A DNA stretch of 64,000 nt, taken from assembly GCF_002797435.1 (NCBI RefSeq), contig NZ_PGEN01000001.1, forward strand, positions 3,346,501 through 3,410,500, in the 5' to 3' direction. Positions 55,563-63,562 of the stretch are shown in pieces. The notes beneath the pieces were generated by a model. That model did not search any database. It saw only the letters and a list, made by a program, of their open reading frames with translations, and was not told the DNA's origin. The DNA is from Sphingomonas koreensis. Its GTDB lineage: Bacteria > Pseudomonadota > Alphaproteobacteria > Sphingomonadales > Sphingomonadaceae. The first letter of the stretch is position 1. Each line of letters starts with the position of its first letter. The translations under genes and the position numbers were made by a program.

Positions 55563-56725
55563 GCGACCCGGAAGGTCAAGCCGGCATTGGCCTCGAGCCT
55601 TGCCTTCAACGGCTCGGCCATCAGCGCGCCCGGCGTCCAGACGCCGCCCCCGCCATCGACGTCGCGGAGCAGGCAGAGCGCGGCCTCCGCGATCATCTTG
55701 CTGGTCGAGCCATAGCCGGGGTCGCGGTCGCCGGTGACGGTGGCCGTCAGGCGTTCGCCCGACGGCATTTCGGCGATGAAGTCGATCTCGTAGAAGCCGG
55801 CCTCGCGCTCTTGCTTCGACGGGCCCTCGCCGGGGGCAGGGCCCTTGTCCGCGTTCATCGGGTTCATCTTGGCGATCGCTTCGGCGGCGGCCTTGCCTAG
55901 CTCGCCCAGCCCGGGCGCGACCATCATCTCGTCATAGCGGAAATCGCGGCCATAGGGGTGGTGGGTGAGGAAGTTGGTGCGGTGGATGTTCTTGGTGTTG
56001 ATCACCGCCATCATGAACGGCGCGACCCAGCCGCCGACCGCCTCGTCATATTCGGGCATGATGCCCTTGGGCTGATCGGGCCCGGTAAAGCCGGGGGTGA
56101 GCGCGAAGGGATCGAGCAGCACCTTGAACACCGCCGGGTTCTTCGCGGCGGCTGCGGCGGTCGCCTTGCCGCTGGCGAAGGTGCCGCCGGAGAAGGTACC
56201 CTGCATCTTGCGCACACGCCCTTTGACGCGCGGGGCGGGCTGGCCGAACTTCGCCTTCGCCGCCTGCTGCACGGTCCACACGCCGAGATCGAAGGGGATC
56301 GAATCGAAGCCGCACGACAGGACGATGCGCGCGCCGCTCGCCTTGGCCGCGGCGTCGTGCCGGGCGATGATGTCGTGCATCCAGTTGGGCTCGCCGCACA
56401 GGTCGACATAGCCGGTGCCGGTCTCGACACAGGCGGCGACGAGATCGTTGCCGTAGAGCTGATAGGGACCGACGGTCGAGATCACGACCTTGGCCCGCGC
56501 GGTCATCGCCCGCAGCGCGGCGGGGTCGTCGGCATTGGCGGCGATCAGCGGGGTGGACGCGGGAGCGCCGATTTCGTCGCGAATCTGCTCCAGCTTGGTG
56601 AGCGAGCGGCCGGCCATCGCCCAGTTGACGCTGCCGTCGCCATAGCGCTGTGCGAGATATTCGGCGACGAGACGGCCGGTGAAGCCGGTGGCGCCATAGA
56701 CGATCAGATCGAACTCGCGTGCCAT
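55559..56725 (-). CDS. Saccharopine-dehydrogenase-like / trans-acting enoyl reductase family protein
   Basis: A 388-residue NAD(P)-dependent oxidoreductase. The N-terminal Rossmann motif is FDLIVYGATGFTGRLVAEYLA (GxTGFTG), then VVISTVGPYQLYGNDLVAACVETGTGYVDLCGEPNWMHD and GARIVLSCGFDSIPFDLGVW. This is the pattern of the trans-acting enoyl reductase / saccharopine-dehydrogenase-like family, including membrane-linked lipid reductases. The substrate is not known. Located between the two tail-anchored paralogues. Confidence 0.88.
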   Translation of the reverse strand: MAREFDLIVYGATGFTGRLVAEYLAQRYGDGSVNWAMAGRSLTKLEQIRDEIGAPASTPLIAANADDPAALRAMTARAKVVISTVGPYQLYGNDLVAACVETGTGYVDLCGEPNWMHDIIARHDAAAKASGARIVLSCGFDSIPFDLGVWTVQQAAKAKFGQPAPRVKGRVRKMQGTFSGGTFASGKATAAAAAKNPAVFKVLLDPFALTPGFTGPDQPKGIMPEYDEAVGGWVAPFMMAVINTKNIHRTNFLTHHPYGRDFRYDEMMVAPGLGELGKAAAEAIAKMNPMNADKGPAPGEGPSKQEREAGFYEIDFIAEMPSGERLTATVTGDRDPGYGSTSKMIAEAALCLLRDVDGGGGVWTPGALMAEPLKARLEANAGLTFRVA

Positions 56726-56864
56726 GTTTCCTCTCCCGCAATCGCCATACCGAAGGCTCCAAAGGTCCCGAAAGTCACGCTCACGCGTACGTGAGTCGGC
56801 TGGGATTCAGAGCATACTCTGGTCGCTAGCGGAGCAGACGCGCTCCAACATTGCAAGGGGTGGC

Positions 56865-57536
56865 TCAGCGTTTGCGGCGGCGGGCGATGGCGTGGGCTTC
56901 GGCCCTGGAGAGCAGCACGTCGAGATCCTCGCGGCTGATGTCGAAGCTGTCGGGCAATTCGGCAAGCGCCTTGTCGATATCGTCGAGGTGAAGGCCCGGC
57001 GCACCGGTATCGACCGGCACGGGGACGTGCGGATAGCTGTGGCCCGAGACGCGATGGAAGAGCATCGCGAGCGAGACCAGCGCGATCGAGTTGATCGCGA
57101 CCGGGGCGAAGGCGAAGGCGTAGCCCGCGGCATGGATGCCCTGGCTGCCGATCACTGCGGTTAGCGCGGCGGCGCCGCCCGGCGGGTGGAGGCAGCGGCA
57201 GGCCGACATCGCCAGGATGGCGAGCCCGACCGAAAGTCCCGCCGCGAGCATGGGATCGGGGACATACCGGAACACCGCGACCCCGACGAGTGCGGAGATC
57301 GTGTTGCCGCCGACGACCGGCCAGGGCTGGGCGAGCGGGCTGGCGGGGACCGCGAAGATCAGGACCGCCGACGCGCCCATCGGCGCGACGATCAGCGGCA
57401 GGTCCGACGCGGCGAGCGGAAACTGCGCGCAGATGAGAACCGTGAGCGCCAGGCAGACCGTCGCGCCGATACAGGCGACGATGCGATCGAAGGGCCGGGC
57501 ACCGGCAAGGATGGGGCGAAAGAGGCGAACGGGCAT
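56865..57536 (-). CDS. HPP-family membrane protein
   Basis: A 223-residue membrane protein of the HPP family, whose signature is seen in ACRCLHPPGGAAALTAVIGS. About four to five helices surround it (IVACIGATVCLALTVLICAQF, LIVAPMGASAVLIFAV, ISALVGVAVF, AINSIALVSLAMLFHRV). The C-terminal 60 residues are soluble, ending in an acidic helix and RRRKR. Some HPP proteins have been linked to nitrite transport, but that cannot be claimed here. ATG at 57536 used; a GTG lies 6 nt upstream. Confidence 0.87.
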   Translation of the reverse strand: MPVRLFRPILAGARPFDRIVACIGATVCLALTVLICAQFPLAASDLPLIVAPMGASAVLIFAVPASPLAQPWPVVGGNTISALVGVAVFRYVPDPMLAAGLSVGLAILAMSACRCLHPPGGAAALTAVIGSQGIHAAGYAFAFAPVAINSIALVSLAMLFHRVSGHSYPHVPVPVDTGAPGLHLDDIDKALAELPDSFDISREDLDVLLSRAEAHAIARRRKR

Positions 57537-57686
57537 CGCCACGGCTTTAGCGGCGTTGCCGGGATAGGCGAGAGCAGCAGATTCTTTCGACGGGTGAAGC
57601 TGGCGGCTGTGCCGCAGCTTTCCGTACTTGAAACGGCACGGCGGGTTTCCGACTATCGGCGGCGTGAAAGCGAAGGAAGGATAGGG

Positions 57687-57986
57687 ATGCCGCTCGGCGG
57701 TTCGTCAGACCTGGGGCAGTTTCGGGTCCAGAGGCATTTTGCCGATCACCGCGCGTTCGCGCCCGGCGATGCGATCGAATATGCGCCGGCAGGACCGGTC
57801 GAGCGCAGGGCGTTCGATCAGCTTCGCGCCACGGGCGTGATCCGCGAGGCGCAGCCAGCCTATTACTGGTTCGATCTCGACCGTATGGGGCACGGCCGCA
57901 AGCGCCGGCGGAACCCGAAGAAGGTGATCGCGATCGTGCTGGGGATCGTGCTTGCGATCCTCACGATCCTGCTGGCGCGGGGCTAG
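57687..57986 (+). CDS. Small tail-anchored protein, paralogue 2
   Basis: A 99-residue protein with the same plan as the one at 55254: AFAPGDAIEYAPAGPVERRAFDQLRATGVIREAQPAYYWFDLDR aligns with ITPYDTILYTPPAELKPAFDGLLAERLIRKEGHAYYWLDLRA, and both end in a basic run (RKRRRNPKK here) followed by one membrane helix (VIAIVLGIVLAILTILLA). Good SD (GGAAGG) before the ATG at 57687. Its stop is shared with convergent arsC (CTAG). Function unknown. Confidence 0.78.
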   Translation: MPLGGSSDLGQFRVQRHFADHRAFAPGDAIEYAPAGPVERRAFDQLRATGVIREAQPAYYWFDLDRMGHGRKRRRNPKKVIAIVLGIVLAILTILLARG

Positions 57987-58393
57987 GGGCGAACGATTGC
58001 GCCATCCTCCTTGGTGAATTCTGCGGGTTTGCTCTCCAGAAGGTCGAGCACCACTTCCGACGGGCGGCAGAGCCTGGTGCCCAGCGGCGTCACGACGACG
58101 GGACGGTTCACCAGGATCGGATGCGCGATCATGGCCTCGAGGATCGTGTCGCCGGATATGGCGGGGTCGAGCAGGCCGAGTTCGGCGGCCGGGGTGCCCT
58201 TCTCGCGCAGCAGGGCGCGCGGCGTGGCGCCCATGGCCGCGAGCAGGGTGTCGAGCTGGACGCGAGTCCAGCCTGCCGTGCGATAGTCGATGATGCGCGG
58301 CGCGTATCCGGCAGCCTCGATCATCGCGAGCGCGTTGCGCGACGTGCCGCAATCGGGGTTGTGATAGATGGTGATCGGGAAGGCATCGGTCAT
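57983..58393 (-). CDS. arsC: Arsenate reductase, glutaredoxin-coupled type
   Basis: Reduces arsenate to arsenite with glutathione and glutaredoxin. The 136-residue protein has the catalytic ITIYHNPDCGTSRNALAMIE with Cys15, then the Arg-containing region NRPVVVTPLGTRLCRPSEVVLDLL near the C-terminus, as in plasmid R773 ArsC. It starts at an ATGA overlap with the aquaporin gene. Last gene of the arsI-arsR-aquaporin-arsC operon. Confidence 0.95.
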   Translation of the reverse strand: MTDAFPITIYHNPDCGTSRNALAMIEAAGYAPRIIDYRTAGWTRVQLDTLLAAMGATPRALLREKGTPAAELGLLDPAISGDTILEAMIAHPILVNRPVVVTPLGTRLCRPSEVVLDLLESKPAEFTKEDGAIVRP

Positions 58394-59055
58394 TGCGGGC
58401 GTTCCTCGCGCAGCAGCCAGGTGAAGAAGAGGAGCGCCGCGATCGCGCCGGCAAGCTGCCCGGCGACGAACAAGGGCGCCGAATGGGGGGCGATCCCGGC
58501 GAAACTGTCCGACAGGGTCCGCGCCACGGTTACCGCCGGATTGGCGAAGGAGGTCGATGACGTGAACCAATAGGCGGCGGTGATGTAGAGGCCGACCGCG
58601 ACCGGAGTGGCGTCGGGCCGGTGGCGGCCGGTGCAGAGGATCGTGCCGATCAGGCCGAAGGTGGCGACCGCCTCGGCAAGGCCCTGCGGAAGCCCGTCGC
58701 GGGCCTTGGCCGAGAGCTGGAGCACCGGTTCGGCAAACATGGCATGCGCAACCCACACGCCGAGGATCGCGCCGGCGAACTGCGCGGCGGCATAGAGGGC
58801 GGCGGTGCGTGCATCCGATTCGCGTTTCAGCAGCAGCGTGAGCGTGACCGCGGGATTGAAGTGAGCGCCGGAAATCGGTCCGAACATCTGGATGAGCACG
58901 ATCAGGCCGGCGCCGGTTGCAAGCGTGTTGCCGAGCAGTGCGATCGCGTCGTTGCCGCCCGAAAGCCGTTCGCCCATGATCCCGGAGCCGACGACGATGG
59001 CGAGCAGCATTGCCGTGCCGGTGAATTCGGCGATGACGCGTCGGGCCAGCGTCAC
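58390..59055 (-). CDS. aqpS: Aquaporin-family channel in the ars operon (AqpS-like)
   Basis: A 221-residue MIP-family channel with both NPA boxes: ISGAHFNPAVTLTLLL and STSFANPAVTVARTL. In Sinorhizobium, an aquaglyceroporin called AqpS replaces the arsenite pump ArsB in the ars operon and lets arsenite flow out of the cell; the gene order here supports the same job. I chose the GTG at 59055, which overlaps the arsR stop (GTGA) and gives VTLARRVIAEFTGTAML. No ArsB or Acr3 gene is in the window. Confidence 0.9.
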   Translation of the reverse strand: MTLARRVIAEFTGTAMLLAIVVGSGIMGERLSGGNDAIALLGNTLATGAGLIVLIQMFGPISGAHFNPAVTLTLLLKRESDARTAALYAAAQFAGAILGVWVAHAMFAEPVLQLSAKARDGLPQGLAEAVATFGLIGTILCTGRHRPDATPVAVGLYITAAYWFTSSTSFANPAVTVARTLSDSFAGIAPHSAPLFVAGQLAGAIAALLFFTWLLREERPQ

Positions 59056-59396
59056 GACGCGCAGCAATCGGCCTTGCGTGCGACGTCGGTGAGCGAACCG
59101 CAAATCTCCGGGCGCCCGGCGCAGCAATCGGCGACGAGGAAGCCGAGCAGCGCGCGCATTCCGTCATAGTCGGCCGAATAGATGATCGACCGCCCCTCAC
59201 GGCGCGACCGGACGAGTCCGGCATTGCCGAGGATCGTCAGATGCGTGGACAGCGTGTTGGGCAGCAGGCCGACCTCGCGCGCGATCTCGCCCGCGGGGAG
59301 GCCGTCTATCCCGGCGCGGACCAGCAGACGGAATACGGCAAGGCGGCTGGCATGGGCGAGCGCGGACAGCGCGTCGACGGCGACGGGCAGTTGCAT
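59052..59396 (-). CDS. arsR: Arsenical-responsive ArsR-family repressor
   Basis: A 114-residue winged-HTH repressor (PAGEIAREVGLLPNTLSTHLTILGNAGLVRSRREGRSIIYS, residues 35-73). As(III)-binding cysteines are at the C-terminus: C91-C92 and C99 in ADCCAGRPEICG and C111-C112. This placement differs from the CVC site in the recognition helix of classic plasmid ArsR and is closer to that described for Acidithiobacillus ArsR. Its ATG overlaps the arsI stop (TGATG). Likely acts at the palindrome at 59853-59890. Confidence 0.93.
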   Translation of the reverse strand: MQLPVAVDALSALAHASRLAVFRLLVRAGIDGLPAGEIAREVGLLPNTLSTHLTILGNAGLVRSRREGRSIIYSADYDGMRALLGFLVADCCAGRPEICGSLTDVARKADCCAS

Positions 59397-59839
59397 CAGC
59401 AGCAGGCCGGTTTGGCGGGCTCGGGCGTGCAGCAGGCGCTGGCGGCGTCGGGGATCACCTCGTCCTCGCCATAGGCGGTGGCGTCGCCATGGGTGAAGAA
59501 GGTTTCCCAGCGCACTCCGGCGGGGTCGGTCACCCACGACTTGTCCGACCGGGCGTAGCAGCAGGTGGTCGCTTCCTGATCGAAGGTCTGCGCGCCCGCG
59601 GCCTTGAGCCGTCCGGCAAGCTCGCCCAGTTCCGCGGCGCTGTCGACCTGGACCCCGACATGGTCGATCCCGGTGGCGCGGGCACGTGAGGAGATGGCGA
59701 GATTGACCCGCGGATCGTCGAGCATCCACTTCGCATAATCGCCCTTCACCACGGTGGGCGAGGCGTTGAACAGCGTGGTGTAGAAGGCGATCGCGGGTTC
59801 GATCTCCGGAACGCTGACGTGCAGGTGAAGGCGCTTCAT
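59396..59839 (-). CDS. arsI: ArsI/CadI-family vicinal-oxygen-chelate protein (organoarsenical C-As lyase-like)
   Basis: A 147-residue VOC-fold protein. Its N-terminus MKRLHLHVSVPEIEPAIAFY, and EATTCCYARSDKSWVTDPAG with vicinal Cys93-Cys94, match ArsI, an Fe(II) dioxygenase that breaks the C-As bond of methylarsenite, and the related CadI group. His5, His60 and Glu112 are plausible metal ligands. Two further Cys pairs sit at the C-terminus (136-137 and 146-147). ATG at 59839 is used. First gene of the operon, with the palindrome 14 nt upstream. Confidence 0.87.
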   Translation of the reverse strand: MKRLHLHVSVPEIEPAIAFYTTLFNASPTVVKGDYAKWMLDDPRVNLAISSRARATGIDHVGVQVDSAAELGELAGRLKAAGAQTFDQEATTCCYARSDKSWVTDPAGVRWETFFTHGDATAYGEDEVIPDAASACCTPEPAKPACC

Positions 59840-59852
59840 GACTGTACTCCCA

Positions 59853-59890
59853 CGTTTCAATAATTCGAATATTCTCGAAATATCGAAACG
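59853..59890 (-). promoter_or_regulatory. Palindromic ArsR operator candidate upstream of arsI
   Basis: CGTTTC at 59853 and GAAACG at 59885 frame an AT-rich inner palindrome, ATTCGAATATTCTCGAAATAT (imperfect, 59863-59883 region). ArsR-type repressors bind such long AT-rich inverted repeats in the promoter. It is the only AT-rich patch in the area and lies between the amidohydrolase stop and arsI. Confidence 0.75.
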
Positions 59891-59904
59891 TCAAGCCGGA
59901 GCGT

Positions 59905-61452
59905 TCATCCCGGTCGCGTCGCCCGAAGCAGCCGGCCGGGGCGCGCGACGCGCTGTCCGGTCTCGAACGCCGCCTGGCCGCCCACCATCACCAGATCGAA
60001 CCCCTGCGCGCGGGCGAACGGATCGAGATAGGTCGAGCGGGCGCGGACCTTCGCAGGGTCGAACAGGATGAGGTCGGCCTTGGCGCCTACGCGGATCGTT
60101 CCGCGATCGGTTAGGCGCAGGATGCGCGCGGGAAAGCTGGTGGCCTTGCGCACCGCCTCCTCGATCGGGATCCGCTTCGACTTCACCACATAGTCCTCGA
60201 TCAGCTTGGCATAGGTGCCGGTGGCGCGCGGGTGGCGCATGCCCGGGCCGCCATCGGTGGAGATCGCGACCATGGGGTCGAGCAGCAACACGTCCTGCAA
60301 TGCCTGATCCATGGTGAAATGCGCGCCGGAGCCGCCATTGGGGCCGAGCTGGATGAGGAAATCGGGAAAGGCGAGGCCGGCTTCCTGTGCGGCTTGCGCG
60401 ACGGTCTTGCCCGCGTGCTTGCCGGTGCCGAGCAGCAGCATCTCCGGCCCGCCGCGGCGGATCATGCGCTTTTCGAGATAGTCGCGCAGCTCGGCGCGGC
60501 GGGTGGCAAGGATGGTGGCATAGTCGGTGGGCGGCAGCGCCCATTGCGGGAACAGGATCGCGATGCCGGTGAAGCCGGCATTATAGGGATAGGCGTCGGC
60601 GGTGAGGTCGATCCCGGCGCGGCGCTTGGCGGCGAGATCGTCTAGCAGGGCACGGGCGCGCGCCTCGCCTTTGCCGAACACCACCTTGAGGTGCGAGATA
60701 TGCGGGCGGGCGGGGCCGGCCGAGGCGATCAGCTCGTCGATCGACGTCTCAATCTCGTCGTCATTCTCCGACCGCATATGGCTCATCACCACGCCGTCAT
60801 GGCGCGCGACCACGCGGCCGAGCGCGGTCAGCTCGGGCGTCTGCGAATAGATGCCGGGCACATATTCGAGGCCGTAGGTGAGGCCGAAGGCGCCTGCGCG
60901 GAGCTCGGCGTCGAGCTGGGCTTCGAGCCGGGCGAGCGCCGCGGCATCGGGGCGACGGACGGAGTCGGGGATATTGGCCGCGCGGCGCAGCGTGCCGTGG
61001 CTGGCGAGCGCGACGACATTGAGGTCGAGCGGCGCGCGGTCGGCGGCGCGCATCCAGCCGCGCAGGTCGAGATCGCCTTTGATCCGCGGGCCGCCACCAT
61101 CGACGCCGAGCGTGATGGTGGTGACGCCCATGGCGAGGAAAGCGTCATAGGAGTCGCTCAGCGGGTCGCCATGGGTGTGGGTGTCGATGAAGCCGGGGGC
61201 GAGGACGCGGCCGTCGCCCGGGATGATACGGGCGGCGGCAACGCGGGTGCGCGCGGACGGGGCCGAGATGGACGCGATGCGGTCGCCGCTGACGAGGACG
61301 TCGGCTGGGCGGGGCGGCGCGCCGGTGCCGTCGACGAGCGTGACTTCGCGGAACAGCGTCGCGGGAGCAGTCGCCGCAGACGCGGTGCGGAGGGTGAGGC
61401 CGCTGGCGACCGCGCCGCCGATGAGCTGCCGGCGCGACAGATGCTGGTTCAT
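59905..61452 (-). CDS. N-acyl-D-amino-acid deacylase-type amidohydrolase, Tat-exported
   Basis: A 515-residue amidohydrolase related to D-aminoacylases. The N-terminus MNQHLSRRQLIGGAVASGLT is a Tat signal (SRRQLIGG, twin Arg). Metal-site motifs: VLAPGFIDTHTHGDP (His pair), VVMSHMRSE, ARPHISHLKVVFG, AYPYNAGF and VAISTDGGPGMRHPRATGTY. The C-terminus RVGAKADLILFDPAKVR is the usual amidohydrolase beta-domain. Likely periplasmic; substrate could be D-amino-acid derivatives or peptides. Separate from the ars operon by the operator region. Confidence 0.88.
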   Translation of the reverse strand: MNQHLSRRQLIGGAVASGLTLRTASAATAPATLFREVTLVDGTGAPPRPADVLVSGDRIASISAPSARTRVAAARIIPGDGRVLAPGFIDTHTHGDPLSDSYDAFLAMGVTTITLGVDGGGPRIKGDLDLRGWMRAADRAPLDLNVVALASHGTLRRAANIPDSVRRPDAAALARLEAQLDAELRAGAFGLTYGLEYVPGIYSQTPELTALGRVVARHDGVVMSHMRSENDDEIETSIDELIASAGPARPHISHLKVVFGKGEARARALLDDLAAKRRAGIDLTADAYPYNAGFTGIAILFPQWALPPTDYATILATRRAELRDYLEKRMIRRGGPEMLLLGTGKHAGKTVAQAAQEAGLAFPDFLIQLGPNGGSGAHFTMDQALQDVLLLDPMVAISTDGGPGMRHPRATGTYAKLIEDYVVKSKRIPIEEAVRKATSFPARILRLTDRGTIRVGAKADLILFDPAKVRARSTYLDPFARAQGFDLVMVGGQAAFETGQRVARPGRLLRATRPG

Positions 61453-61572
61453 GGATATCCCCCTCGCAAGACCCGATGGAGACTAGGCGGGGCGGAGCTT
61501 CTCCGGCAACGCGCGAGAGGTTCTGCCCCTATAGACTGGGGTTCTGGGTCGCGCTGCGGACGTTCTACCACC

Positions 61573-61599
61573 GTCACTCCAGCCTTGTGCCGGTGTGCC
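61573..61599. repeat. Degenerate single arm of REP family B
   Basis: GTCACTCCAGCCTTGTGCCG followed by GTGTGCC matches one arm of the 18.35 kb palindrome (GTCACCCCGGCCTTGTGCCG...) with a few changes, but no inverse partner remains. It lies in the 170-nt gap between the ABC transporter stop and the amidohydrolase start. Confidence 0.6.
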
Positions 61600-61622
61600 C
61601 GGTGAGAAGGTGTTACCCGGTT

Positions 61623-63410
61623 CTAGGGCGCGTCGTTGAACTGGAGCGAGGCGAGCTTGGCGTAGAGGCCGCCCTTGGCCACCAACTCGGCATGCGTGCC
61701 GGTTTCGACGATGCGGCCCTCATCCATCACGATGATGCGCTTGGCCGCGCGCACGGTGGCGAGGCGGTGGGCGATGACGAGGGTGGTGCGGCCCTGCATC
61801 AGATGCTCGAGCGCGTCCTGGACGAGCCGCTCGCTCTCTGCATCGAGCGCACTGGTCGCTTCGTCGAGCAGCAGGATCGGGGCGTCGCGCAGCAAAGCGC
61901 GGGCGATCGCGAGGCGCTGGCGCTGGCCGCCCGACAGGCGCGCGCCATCTTCGCCGAGGAAGGTTTCGAGGCCCTGGGGAAGCTCGCGCAGGAATTCGGC
62001 GGCGTTGGCGGCCTCGGCAGCCTGCCAGATCTGCTCCTCGGTCGCGTCCCAGCGGCCGTAGCGGAGATTGTCGCGCGCGGTGGCGGCGAAGATCACCGTT
62101 TCCTGCGGCACCATCGCCATGCGCGCGCGAACCTCGCCCGGATCGGCGGAACGGACGGGGATGCCGTCGACGCGGATTTCGCCGCCTTCGGGATCGTAGA
62201 AGCGCTGGACGAGCTGGAAGAGGGTGGACTTGCCGGCGCCCGAGGGGCCGACGACCGCGACGGTCTCGCCCGGCGCGACCGACAGCGTGAACTGGTGGAG
62301 CGCCGAGACTTCCGGGCGCGTCGGGTAGCGGAAGGTGACATTCTTGAAATCGATCGCGCCCAGCGGCGGGACGGGCAGCGGGACGGGATTGGCGGGCGCG
62401 GCGATGTCCGGCTCCTGCGCGAGCAGTTCGGCCAGGCGGCTGGCGGCGCCCGAGGCGCGCAGCAGATCGCCATAGACTTCGGTCAGCGCGCCGAACGCGC
62501 CGGTGACGAGACCCGCGGTGATGACGAAGGCGGTGATCGAGCCGCCGGAGATGCGTCCCTCGGCAACGCCATAGACCGCGTCCCACATGATGAGGGTGAT
62601 CGCGGTGAAGAGGGCGAAGATGACGAGCGCGGTCATCAGCGCGCGGGTGGCGAATCGTTTCCGGGCGGTCGCGAAGCCGGCATCGACCGCGGTCTGGAAG
62701 CGCTCGCCCTCGCGGCGTTCCTGTCCGAAGGCCTGGACGATCCGCATCGCGCCGAGCGTTTCGGAGGCGATCGCGCCGATATCCGCGACCCGATCCTGGC
62801 TGGTGCGCGAGAAACGGCGCACGCGGCCGCCAAGCCACATGATCGGCAGCACGATCACCGGGATGCCGATGATGAGATAGGCGGCGATCTTGGGCGCGAG
62901 GACGAAGAGATAGACGGTGCCGCCGATCGCGATCAGCAGGTTGCGCAGTGCGACTGAGACGGTCGTGCCGACGATCTGCTCGACGACCGCGGTATCGGCG
63001 GTGAGCCGGCTGGCGATTTCCGACGGGCGGTTCTCCTCGAACCATTTTGGGGGCAGGCGGAGGAGATTGCGGTGCACGGCGGCGCGCAGGTCAGCGACGG
63101 TGCGCTCGCCCAGCCAGGAGACGAAGTAGAAGCGCATCGCGGTCGCGAAGGCGAGCACGACGACCACCAGCAGCAGCCCCTGGAAATAGGCGCCGATCCG
63201 GCTGGGGTCGGCATCGGCACCAAAGCCCTTGTCGACCACTTCCTTGAAGGTGCGCGGGATCCACAGCGTCGCGCCCGCCGCAAGAATCAGCGCGACGATC
63301 GCGAGTCCGAGCTGGAGCGGGTAGCGGCTGGTGTGTCGCCAGACGATACGCAGGCTGGACAGCTTGCGGGGCGTCGGGGAAGTCTCGGGCTTCGAAGCGG
63401 GCTCGGCCAT
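61623..63410 (-). CDS. ABC exporter, fused membrane and ATPase domains (MsbA-like)
   Basis: A 595-residue half-transporter. Residues about 25-320 are the six-helix export domain (QLGLAIVALILAAGATLWIP, LLLVVVVLAFATAMRFYFVSW, LLIAIGGTVYLFVLAP, IIGIPVIVLPIMWLGG). The ATPase has Walker A GPSGAGKSTLFQL, LSGGQRQRLAIARALL and ILLLDEATSALD. Functions as a homodimer. Lipid A core or another lipid export is possible because of likeness to MsbA, but the substrate is not fixed by sequence. Confidence 0.92.
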   Translation of the reverse strand: MAEPASKPETSPTPRKLSSLRIVWRHTSRYPLQLGLAIVALILAAGATLWIPRTFKEVVDKGFGADADPSRIGAYFQGLLLVVVVLAFATAMRFYFVSWLGERTVADLRAAVHRNLLRLPPKWFEENRPSEIASRLTADTAVVEQIVGTTVSVALRNLLIAIGGTVYLFVLAPKIAAYLIIGIPVIVLPIMWLGGRVRRFSRTSQDRVADIGAIASETLGAMRIVQAFGQERREGERFQTAVDAGFATARKRFATRALMTALVIFALFTAITLIMWDAVYGVAEGRISGGSITAFVITAGLVTGAFGALTEVYGDLLRASGAASRLAELLAQEPDIAAPANPVPLPVPPLGAIDFKNVTFRYPTRPEVSALHQFTLSVAPGETVAVVGPSGAGKSTLFQLVQRFYDPEGGEIRVDGIPVRSADPGEVRARMAMVPQETVIFAATARDNLRYGRWDATEEQIWQAAEAANAAEFLRELPQGLETFLGEDGARLSGGQRQRLAIARALLRDAPILLLDEATSALDAESERLVQDALEHLMQGRTTLVIAHRLATVRAAKRIIVMDEGRIVETGTHAELVAKGGLYAKLASLQFNDAP

Positions 63411-63562
63411 GCGCGGCGCCTAGCCCGAAGCGCGCGCCAAGGGAACATCATTCCCACCTCGAACATTGGGTATGGATGGACATTGCACCGCAGCACCCGG
63501 CCGCTATAACCCCCTGCCACCGTTGTCAGACGGTCTGCGTGGGGCGGGGACAGTAACGACCG

